From CAYYYG01 sp964591375 (GTDB lineage Bacteria > Patescibacteriota > Microgenomatia > UBA1406 > GWC2-37-13): 29,930 nucleotides of DNA. The stretch's first letter is position 1; each line of letters starts with the position of its first letter. The stretch is from assembly GCA_964591375.1 (NCBI GenBank), contig CAZQAU010000023.1, positions 1-29,930 of the forward strand, given 5' to 3'. The notes under the pieces are model-generated. The model was not told the origin of the DNA and searched no databases. It worked only from the letters and a program-made list of their open reading frames with translations. Shown one piece after another: positions 23,305 through 29,930 of this stretch. Both the position numbers and the translations under genes were made by a program.

Positions 23305-24447
23305 ATGATAGGCATAATACCTCTTGTAAGTAGTCGTCCGAAATCTCAAAACAATTCCGTTTTACCAATCACTCCGTCACGATTTGACAGCATACTATCG
23401 AAGTGGGCGCATATTGCTCATTTTGGGGAATCAGGTAGCGTATACTATTACACTAAGGCAAATCTGCTGTGGCGTATTCATCAGCTCCAAATTATTCCTG
23501 ACGCACTCACCAAATATTTTTCTCAAAAAAAAGTCGGCTATATTGATGTCGATATGTCGATACTGGAAGATGAAAATGACTGGAAATATATCATTGAAGA
23601 ATCAAAAAAATTTGATGTGCTTTTTATTTTAGGACTGGATAGATATTTAATAGAAAAAAACCGAAAGGTATTTACGGTTTTAGAATATTGGCATGCCCAA
23701 CAGCCGAATATTTCTTTTATTTATTTTTTTCAGCGTGATTTTTTACATCCGGATTTTATAACACTGTTTTCTGCCAAGTCTGTTTTTTTTCAGAATATTA
23801 TTTTTGAACCATTTCATCCACGTCGTGACTGTGTGCAGTTTATTCATCATATGGCTCGTGAATGGAATCTTACAGTCAAATCAGCTCAGACAAAAATAAT
23901 CCTTGAGGTATGTGGACAACATTTTTGGTTTATTAAAGAGTCGTTAAGAAGATTACGTGATGAAAAGGAAATTTCCAAAAAAAGTTTATTACATAATCCC
24001 ATACTGTTATCAAAGGCACAATATGTATGGAATTCATTAAACAGTTCGGAGCAGAATGTCTTGATTAAAATCATTACAAAAAAACCTCTTACTGATTTAA
24101 AAGAAATACATAGTTTGGAGTTTTTGCAACAAACTGGCTGGATCATTCGGCAAAGAGAAATATACAAACCAACTATTTTACTGCTGGAAGAATACGTCCG
24201 CAGTAAAGTCTTAAAGTTTACTTTGGAATATATAAATAAAACAATTCAATTAAATAAAGTACCGATTGATACAGTATTTTCAGATAAAGAAAGAATTATT
24301 CTACAGCTGTTATTACAGAAAAAAAATCTGGTCAATCGTGATGAAATCGCATCTGCAATCTGGAAGGAAAAAACAGAATCACTGTATTCTGACTGGGCGA
24401 TTGATAAACTTATTTCTCGACTGCGCAAGAAACTACAATCATTGGGT
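23305..24447 (+). CDS. Degenerate NTPase-like protein with OmpR-type winged helix (C-terminus in gap)
   Basis: At least 381 residues. The first 220 resemble an AAA/STAND-type NTPase in outline: a loop GESGS (41-45) where a P-loop would be but without GKS/T, a Walker B-like strand DVLFILGLD (104-112), a later YFFQRDF strand end (about 140-146), and CGQHFWFIKESLRRL (203-217), like the G-x-P/H-x-xxK-xxLR region of STAND proteins. Residues about 322-381 are an OmpR/Trans_reg_C winged helix (SDKERIILQLLL, NRDEIASAIW, DKLISRLRKKLQSLG) whose wing is lost in the gap. It is probably a transcription regulator sensing through a non-hydrolysing domain. Confidence 0.62.
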
Positions 24448-24547
24448 NNNNNNNNNNNNNNNNNNNNNNNNNNNNNNNNNNNNNNNNNNNNNNNNNNNNN
24501 NNNNNNNNNNNNNNNNNNNNNNNNNNNNNNNNNNNNNNNNNNNNNNN
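24448..24547. other. Assembly gap (100 N)
   Basis: Exactly 100 N; true length unknown. It cuts the end of the winged-helix gene and the start of the next gene. Confidence 0.97.
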
Positions 24548-24548
24548 T

Positions 24549-25676
24549 TTACCAGAGGGAATAGAACTTTTTGCTTTACTTGACGGAGCAACGGCGCGAA
24601 GATTACATGTGGATAAAAAAGAGGTGCTCGAAATACCAGAAAAATTACTTAGCAGCTATAAACATACCGATCTTCCGGCTGATCCATTTTATCGGGATTT
24701 ATTGCTTGAACTTCCGACCATGCCTTATAACACTGATTATAAAGTAATCTGCCCAAAAGAAAAACGCGAACAGGTTTTTGCTACTATTCAAAATAACATC
24801 GGAATTAACTTAAGCGATGCTTCTTGGAATTCTCATAGTGGTCTCAATGAGGTTGAATGGGAGTACAATCCTATTCAGGGAGGAAGGATGAGAAGTAGAC
24901 TCAATGTTTTGCGACACAGTAACAACGTGATGGTTGCCAAATACTCACTGGGTCAACCCAATGATCTACATCCCTTTTTTACTGTCGACATCACATTTTA
25001 TCCCGACGAAGTCGGTTTGAAAACTGATTTACGATCAGGACCCGGAGTATCGGACATGCAAAATGTACACGCGTATGTGGGAGTCGATTACGAATCAACG
25101 CATGAAGATGCTATCATGGTGATGAATACAGCAACACAGTTTGAAGAAAATACCAAAATACTCAACGGGCCGCTAAGGATTGCTAATCCACAGTACCAAA
25201 ATTTCGAAAGTGCCGCAGTGGCTGGTATTCAAACCTCTCGATTAGGAGCAATATGGAAATGTCCTAACCATGAATATTACCGTAACCGTTTCGATCCGGA
25301 AATTTTGGAACGATTTCCTGCAGAATTGGATCGAGCATATCAAAATTTTCTTAGCAATGACGAGCAAATCTCTGATTCACGAGCAAAAGAATTTATAAGA
25401 AATGCAGCGGCTGGATTTACAGGTCACAAAAATTTTGAGGAACTGATTCGACATTTGGGAATAGGTACAGTATTATTTCCTGAAATTTATAGCAATCATT
25501 CTCATGATGAAATTGCACTGTCTTATCTTTCATTCTTACTGACAAATTTTAATGTTCCCAGTCCTATCGCATATGCAGCTTTTTTAAAAGCAAATGGATA
25601 TCAAACGAAAGAAACAACCGATTGGGGTACATTTTGTGAAGCGTTTGATTTGCGGAGGCTGAAAAAAAGAGCCTAA
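24549..25676 (+). CDS. Unrecognised soluble protein (N-terminus in gap)
   Basis: The frame is open from the gap edge, reading LPEGIELFALLDGATARRLHVD before the first GTG at 24609, so the true start is probably inside the gap and GTG 24609 is unlikely. About 375 residues are visible. The middle is beta-rich (VEWEYNPIQGGRMRSRLNVL, FFTVDITFYPDEV), and the C-terminal half is helical (about 230-375). No family or catalytic motif is recognised. Composition and codon use match its neighbours. It converges on the anchored protein gene at 25679, with 2 bp between stops. Confidence 0.65.
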   Translation, partial: LPEGIELFALLDGATARRLHVDKKEVLEIPEKLLSSYKHTDLPADPFYRDLLLELPTMPYNTDYKVICPKEKREQVFATIQNNIGINLSDASWNSHSGLNEVEWEYNPIQGGRMRSRLNVLRHSNNVMVAKYSLGQPNDLHPFFTVDITFYPDEVGLKTDLRSGPGVSDMQNVHAYVGVDYESTHEDAIMVMNTATQFEENTKILNGPLRIANPQYQNFESAAVAGIQTSRLGAIWKCPNHEYYRNRFDPEILERFPAELDRAYQNFLSNDEQISDSRAKEFIRNAAAGFTGHKNFEELIRHLGIGTVLFPEIYSNHSHDEIALSYLSFLLTNFNVPSPIAYAAFLKANGYQTKETTDWGTFCEAFDLRRLKKRA

Positions 25677-25678
25677 TG

Positions 25679-26437
25679 TTATGGTGCGCTAACACCGATA
25701 GAATAGAGAATTGAATCGGTAGTATTTTGGTCTTTCAATGTACTGATGACGCAAAAGAAAATACCGTTTTGTACTCCAATGTAGAACTTACCACCTTCAT
25801 TATAATAGCTTAAGTCTGATTCCTTGGGAAAGTTTGATACTTCAAGATAACTATTTCCGCCAGCAACGGTTATTTCCTTAAACTGAACCTGAGAGAAATC
25901 GATCGGAACAGGGGTAAGATTAGGATAATTTATTCCTCTATATTTTTTCAACATAGACAGAAACCATTCCCGACGTGAACCGCCTGTATAGGTATCGGTA
26001 AAACCAAACTGTGATTGAACCGTATCCATATATACTGATTCTAATCCCGCTTTACCTTTGGGGTTAATACTAATACCTCCAGAGTCCGGATCATTATCAA
26101 ATAATTCATACATCGGTGGATAATACATTTTCACATGAATTCGATTACCAAAGCTTTTATCATATAGCTGCCAGCCATCAATATTCGGAGAGCCGGTTGG
26201 CATCGCTGTTGCCACAGTAACAACTACTTCTGTTGGCTTTACTTTCGTAGTCTTTGAAGCAGGTGCAGGTTTATACACAGAAATATTTTGATCTATATAT
26301 GTATTGTATACTGCCTGTTTCGACTGTTCATAATTTCTACCCATTAAAAAAGCCACAATAACAGACATAATTAAAATGATCAACGCCATCATTTTAGAAA
26401 CTGTAGTCACAGTAGTTAGTTCTTTCGGTAATCTCAT
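25679..26437 (-). CDS. Anchored surface protein of unknown function
   Basis: This 252-residue protein has a short basic start, one membrane helix (about 16-33), a Lys/Pro/Thr/Val linker (to about 82) and an outer domain of about 165 residues rich in Tyr, Gly and Asn (KMYYPPMYELF, VQFKEITVAGGNSYLEV). No family is recognised. The promoter TGaTACAGT lies 6 nt before the ATG. Confidence 0.6.
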   Translation of the reverse strand: MRLPKELTTVTTVSKMMALIILIMSVIVAFLMGRNYEQSKQAVYNTYIDQNISVYKPAPASKTTKVKPTEVVVTVATAMPTGSPNIDGWQLYDKSFGNRIHVKMYYPPMYELFDNDPDSGGISINPKGKAGLESVYMDTVQSQFGFTDTYTGGSRREWFLSMLKKYRGINYPNLTPVPIDFSQVQFKEITVAGGNSYLEVSNFPKESDLSYYNEGGKFYIGVQNGIFFCVISTLKDQNTTDSILYSIGVSAP

Positions 26438-26443
26438 ATGTTT

Positions 26444-26452
26444 ACTGTATCA
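26444..26452 (-). promoter_or_regulatory. Extended -10 promoter of the anchored protein gene
   Basis: TGaTACAGT on the minus strand, 6 nt before ATG 26437. Confidence 0.5.
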
Positions 26453-26564
26453 GAAATTTAAACTGTTTGTCAAACTTCTTACACGTTTATTGCCTTAAAA
26501 GGTTGGGTTTTTTAACAATGAATACATATACTACTTTTATTGTTAATTATTTAATTTCAATACT

Positions 26565-26720
26565 ATGAATAATGCATATACAGATAAAGCAGATGCAAAA
26601 GGGGAACAGTTACAAGCTAGAATGGCCGAACTACAGGCGAATTTAAAAGAAGCGACCGCCGATGCACGGATTGCAATTGAAAAACAAATTGAAGAACTAA
26701 AACGAAAGTTACAAGGTTAA
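26565..26720 (+). CDS. Small coiled-coil protein
   Basis: This 51-residue protein begins MNNAYTDKADAKGEQLQ and continues as one long Ala/Glu/Lys/Gln-rich helix with heptad-like Leu/Ile/Ala spacing, ending ELKRKLQG. It is probably a small coiled-coil dimer. No family is recognised. Support is moderate: a biased, continuous frame in an otherwise empty interval between divergent genes. Only a weak TAATTT stands 7 nt before its ATG. Confidence 0.5.
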   Translation: MNNAYTDKADAKGEQLQARMAELQANLKEATADARIAIEKQIEELKRKLQG

Positions 26721-26768
26721 TAGATGATTGTTGTGATAAATATCATCCGGTAATATTTTGTAGAGCAC

Positions 26769-26774
26769 TATAAT
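26769..26774 (+). promoter_or_regulatory. -10 box of the lyase gene
   Basis: A perfect TATAAT lies 7 nt before ATG 26782. It contains the first two bases of the upstream in-frame ATG 26773, which therefore cannot be in the mRNA. Confidence 0.65.
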
Positions 26775-26781
26775 GGTGCCT

Positions 26782-28125
26782 ATGAATAATACACATAACC
26801 TGCGAAAAGAATCTGATTCCTTAGGCAGTATGGATGTTCCCGCCGATGCTTATTATGGAATTTATACCATGCGCGTTTTACACAATTTTTTTCCCACTGA
26901 TTCATTCGTCCCCAGATTATTTATCACCACATATCTTCGTATTAAAAGCAGTTATGCCATTGTTAATCTTCAGGAAAAAAAGATCGCGAAAAAACAGGCC
27001 AATGCTATTGTGAGCGCAGTAGATAAAATATTAGCATGGGATTCAGAGACTTTTCGAAAAAATTTTCCCATTGGACGAGTGCAAAGCGGCGGCGGTACCT
27101 CGACCAATATGATGGTCAATGAAGTGATTGCGAATGTGGCCGCGGAAATCACTCATCACGAAAAGGGAACATATACCTTTGTTCACCCCAACGACCATGT
27201 AAACATGTCGCAGTCTTCCAATGATACGTTTCCAGGAGTAACTAAAATCACGACACTTTTACAGGTGCTGAGATTACTGGAATCACTTGAAAATCTTAAA
27301 GTCGCATTTCATAAAAAAGAAGCTGAGTTCAAGGGGATAGAGAAAACCGGAAGAACACATCTGCAGGATGCGCTTAAAATGCAGTTATCTGAAGAGTTTT
27401 CTGCCTTTACCAGAACGATCGAAAAAAATATTTATCATCTCAATCAGACATCCAAGGTATTATACGAACTGCCTTTTGGAGCCACGGCTATCGGGTCGAT
27501 GCAGAATGTTAGTCCCTCGATTCGAAAACGAATTATTGAAGAGTTACGTAAACAATTTAATATAAAGTTTGTTCAGCAAGCCAACTATTTCGAAGGGACA
27601 AATTCTTCCTCCGATATTCTAAAAGTTTCGGCGGCTGTAGCGGTTTTGGCTTCAGATCTGATAAAAATTGGCAGCGACTTACGTATTTTAGCATCCGGCC
27701 CCCGTGCCGGTATCGCGGAAATTGCTTTGCCGGAAGTTCAGGCTGGATCATCGATCATGCCGGGAAAAGTTAATCCATCAATTATTGAAGCTTTAATTAT
27801 GATCTGTTTCAATGCTATCGGTCTCCATCATGCCAACGAAATAGCCAATATGCATTCACAGTTACAGCTGCAGGTGTATTCACCGGTGATTGCATTTAAT
27901 ATCTATGACACTATTAATGCATTATCAGAAGGTATCAATATATTTATTAAAAATTGTTTAACCGGTATTGCTGCTAAACCAGAAGAAATAGCCCATAATT
28001 TAGAGAGAAGTTTTGTCTATGCTACTGAATACTCAGAAAAGTTGGGATACTCCAAAGTGGCGGCTCTCGTAAAAAAAGCTTATAAAGAAAATCTAAATTT
28101 AAAAGATCTTCTTGAAGCTCAATAG
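26782..28125 (+). CDS. Aspartate ammonia-lyase/class II fumarase family lyase
   Basis: From ATG 26782 the protein has 447 residues, normal for the family. The N-terminus (RKESDSLGSMDVPADAYYG) is aspartase-like. GGGTSTNMMVNE, HVNMSQSSNDTFP and TGRTHLQDA are closer to fumarase C. The shared signature GSSIMPGKVNP is intact. The conserved segment GATAIGTGxN is altered to GATAIGSMQN, so substrate preference (aspartate or malate, both giving fumarate) is uncertain. The enzyme is a cytoplasmic homotetramer in all known members. The start is decided by the TATAAT at 26769. Confidence 0.82.
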   Translation: MNNTHNLRKESDSLGSMDVPADAYYGIYTMRVLHNFFPTDSFVPRLFITTYLRIKSSYAIVNLQEKKIAKKQANAIVSAVDKILAWDSETFRKNFPIGRVQSGGGTSTNMMVNEVIANVAAEITHHEKGTYTFVHPNDHVNMSQSSNDTFPGVTKITTLLQVLRLLESLENLKVAFHKKEAEFKGIEKTGRTHLQDALKMQLSEEFSAFTRTIEKNIYHLNQTSKVLYELPFGATAIGSMQNVSPSIRKRIIEELRKQFNIKFVQQANYFEGTNSSSDILKVSAAVAVLASDLIKIGSDLRILASGPRAGIAEIALPEVQAGSSIMPGKVNPSIIEALIMICFNAIGLHHANEIANMHSQLQLQVYSPVIAFNIYDTINALSEGINIFIKNCLTGIAAKPEEIAHNLERSFVYATEYSEKLGYSKVAALVKKAYKENLNLKDLLEAQ

Positions 28126-28162
28126 TGAAATAAAAATAGAATAAAATCTGGATGCGTGGTAA

Positions 28163-28168
28163 TATAGT
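28163..28168 (+). promoter_or_regulatory. -10 box of the transglycosylase-like gene
   Basis: TATAGT, 6 nt before ATG 28175. Confidence 0.5.
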
Positions 28169-28174
28169 AAGGCT

Positions 28175-29065
28175 ATGAAAAGGAGGGATGCGCGTTTTAT
28201 CATCGTCTTTTCTACACTTATTTTATTTTCGGTTAGTGTTGCTATTTTAGTATCAGAAAAAAGTCATAGGACTGTGGCTTACATAGCCAAATCTGTACCT
28301 GTACCTACCGTTATACCCTCACGTATACCTTCGATCACACAGACACCCACTCCCATACCTTCTCCGACTGCAGTCATAATTAAACATTTTTCCACCTTGC
28401 CACCTGGATCTATCTTACCGTCGGGTGAAGAATGTGCAGCGCGCGTACGTCGTACTATATGGGAGCCACGACCGGAAAATTATACGGCAAATCACACCAT
28501 TCCATCGGCTGGTTCTGATTATGCCATTATTGACTGGGGTCCCAATTCGTTTGGGCAGAATGAAAAAGCCAATACGTTACGTGCCCGTATTAATGGTAGT
28601 TTTGTAGGCACAACCGATGAGATTCTTCAATGGGCAGCCTGTAAGTGGGGGATTGATGAAGATATTGTACGTGCACAGGCAGTTCAGGAAAGTTATTGGC
28701 GGATGTCGCAGTTGGGAGATCATACGGAAAGTGGGGAAGAGTGCGCAAAGTTTGGTGCCAGTGCGCCATGTGATCAGAGTTATGGTATTTTACAAGTGAA
28801 AGCTTCCGTGCATCGTAATACATTTCCGGCAGCTCGCAACAGCACTGCTTTTAATGCTGATTATACCTACGCGTTCTGGCGATCTTGCTATGAAGGATAC
28901 ATTGACTGGTTGCATGCAGAGCACCCGGAATATAAGGGGGGAGATATCTGGGGATGTCTCGGACACTGGGCATCGGGCACATGGTATAACGATGATGCTA
29001 ATACCTATATCAATGTTGTGAAGGAACATTTAAATACACGGCGGTGGGAACAATCGGATTTTTAA
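28175..29065 (+). CDS. Anchored lytic transglycosylase-like protein (SLT fold)
   Basis: This 296-residue protein has a basic start, a membrane anchor (about 8-26), a Pro/Thr/Ser-rich linker (about 40-68) and an outer domain. A lysozyme-like core is visible: catalytic Glu172 in AQAVQESYW, then SYGILQVK (202-209), the usual E...SxGxxQ pattern. Six Cys in the outer part may form disulfides. It probably cleaves peptidoglycan glycan strands at the cell surface. Upstream of the core lies an extra segment (about 80-145) without a recognised match. Confidence 0.75.
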   Translation: MKRRDARFIIVFSTLILFSVSVAILVSEKSHRTVAYIAKSVPVPTVIPSRIPSITQTPTPIPSPTAVIIKHFSTLPPGSILPSGEECAARVRRTIWEPRPENYTANHTIPSAGSDYAIIDWGPNSFGQNEKANTLRARINGSFVGTTDEILQWAACKWGIDEDIVRAQAVQESYWRMSQLGDHTESGEECAKFGASAPCDQSYGILQVKASVHRNTFPAARNSTAFNADYTYAFWRSCYEGYIDWLHAEHPEYKGGDIWGCLGHWASGTWYNDDANTYINVVKEHLNTRRWEQSDF

Positions 29066-29077
29066 TGATAAAACTTT

Positions 29078-29881
29078 TTATGATTCAATAAATGTCAGTG
29101 ACTCTTTTAGTTTTTGTGGGTGTACTGCAAGAATGGGATAAATTTTTTTACGTTCTTCAAAACTGATTTGCAGTTCTTTTCCCTGCCAGTCATACACATT
29201 CCCGCCACTTTCACGTACGATTATCAGTCCGGCCGCGATATCCCAAATTGAAGTTTTACCATATAAAACCAGACAGCATCTGTTATCGGCGAGATAACAT
29301 AGATCTAGAGCAGCCGCACCGAGAACACGCATGTTTTTAAAATGCTTTATACCACGGTTAACAATAGGCAAGAGTCTATTACGAATAGCGTCATCGGTGG
29401 AAATATTACTGACCATGAGCCCCTCTTTAAAATGAGGTTTTTTCATTTCCAATAGTACTCTCTTATTACTGTTAATTGTATAAGCACCCTTTCCGGATTC
29501 AGCAAAGTAAAAAGTATTAGCAGTGGGGCGATATATGATTCCGGCCAGTGGCTTTCTATTTTCAAATAAACCAATCGAAACGGCAAACCAATCAAGCCCT
29601 GAGGTGAAGTTGGAAGTTCCATCCAGAGGGTCGATAATAAAAGTGTATTTTTTTTCATCCTGGAGGTTTTCCTCACCAATAAAACCAATTTCTTCTTTTT
29701 TATATCCGGCTTTCATCATTTCTGCAATCAAAATTTCCTGAATGGCTTTTTGTGCAGTTATATCGGCAATTGTTACCACATCATGCTGCGAAGTTTTTTC
29801 GGTCAGATCCAGCTCGGTTTCAAAATAATGGAGAAGTACTTTCCCACCGGCAATAGCTGCTTTTTGAAGAATATCAAACAT
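29078..29881 (-). CDS. Inositol monophosphatase family phosphatase (SuhB/CysQ-like)
   Basis: This 267-residue cytoplasmic Mg2+-dependent phosphatase has metal-binding Glu70-Glu71 (IGEENL), the motif DPLDGTSNF (84-92) with Asp84 and Asp87, and the C-terminal WDIAAG motif with the third metal Asp. The length is usual. Natural substrates could be inositol phosphates, 3'-phosphoadenosine phosphate or fructose-1,6-bisphosphate; sequence alone does not decide. The ATG is 7 nt after a perfect TATAAT. Confidence 0.9.
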   Translation of the reverse strand: MFDILQKAAIAGGKVLLHYFETELDLTEKTSQHDVVTIADITAQKAIQEILIAEMMKAGYKKEEIGFIGEENLQDEKKYTFIIDPLDGTSNFTSGLDWFAVSIGLFENRKPLAGIIYRPTANTFYFAESGKGAYTINSNKRVLLEMKKPHFKEGLMVSNISTDDAIRNRLLPIVNRGIKHFKNMRVLGAAALDLCYLADNRCCLVLYGKTSIWDIAAGLIIVRESGGNVYDWQGKELQISFEERKKIYPILAVHPQKLKESLTFIES

Positions 29882-29888
29882 ATACGTA

Positions 29889-29894
29889 ATTATA
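29889..29894 (-). promoter_or_regulatory. -10 box of the phosphatase gene
   Basis: A perfect TATAAT on the minus strand lies 7 nt before ATG 29881, directly preceded by TG. Confidence 0.6.
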
Positions 29895-29930
29895 CAGGAT
29901 AAAAGAGGTAACTATTCAGGTGATAGGAGT

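Noticed and set aside
24609..24611. GTG as start of the unrecognised gene after gap 3
   Set aside because: The frame is open and protein-like back to the gap edge, with no promoter or ribosome site before the GTG.
1..29930. Recoding of TGA (as in SR1/Gracilibacteria)
   Set aside because: TGA ends several well-supported genes (for example 1300-1302 and 4502-4504), and no gene needs it to be read through.

Overview
The window is about 30 kb of a compact, AT-rich bacterial genome with roughly 35 genes that read normally with the standard code (TGA acts as a stop). It is a scaffold: three runs of exactly 100 N (3392-3491, 16528-16627, 24448-24547) are placeholders of unknown true length. Many surface proteins have one N-terminal membrane anchor and a Pro/Thr-rich linker, many are orphan small proteins, and DUF2207 and DUF763 members are present. 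Together these suggest a Candidate Phyla Radiation (Patescibacteria, perhaps Microgenomates) genome. That is inference, since no rRNA or ribosomal protein gene is present. No tRNA, rRNA, CRISPR array, transposase or phage gene was seen.

Layout. 0-3.4 kb: an MFS drug-efflux protein, an anchored alpha/beta hydrolase and a beta-lactamase/PBP-like serine hydrolase cut by gap 1. 3.5-4.3 kb: a Cys-rich ORF, nested inverted repeats, then a transcription unit with a structured leader, a true Shine-Dalgarno site, a 36-residue membrane peptide and an intrinsic terminator. 4.37-7.6 kb: a 44-residue ORF overlapping a Doc/Fic-type toxin gene, DUF2207, and two small ORFs. 7.6-13.3 kb: a Kup potassium transporter, two paralogous transmembrane sensors ending in an OmpR-type winged helix with a small exported peptide between them, phased GTGAnTCAC palindromes, and an RBBP9-like hydrolase. 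13.4-15.5 kb: a very AT-rich island with a PD-(D/E)XK nuclease overlapping an unknown gene, plus a small membrane protein. 15.5-21.4 kb: NhaD-type antiporter (cut by gap 2), small membrane protein, L,D-transpeptidase, C39-like peptidase with TPRs, lone receiver protein, Nudix hydrolase, anchored surface protein, RDD membrane protein. 21.4-23.2 kb: a 141-bp multi-branched palindromic element, DUF763 and a zinc-ribbon protein. 23.3-29.9 kb: a winged-helix protein with a degenerate NTPase-like region, an unrecognised protein, an anchored surface protein, a small coiled coil, an aspartase/fumarase-family lyase, an anchored lytic transglycosylase-like protein and an inositol-monophosphatase-family enzyme.

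The most general signal is promoter architecture. For 20 genes a -10 hexamer, often with an extended TGn, lies 5-8 nt before the start codon, so transcription should begin at or next to the start codon and give leaderless mRNAs. This rule changes several starts (16659, 17377, 19005, 26782). Only two genes, 4145 and 23142, show a convincing Shine-Dalgarno site. The strongest candidate for an undescribed system is the 9.6-12.7 kb locus (twin membrane winged-helix sensors, exported peptide, operator array and potassium transporter), followed by the structured-leader micropeptide unit and the Doc/44-residue pair.
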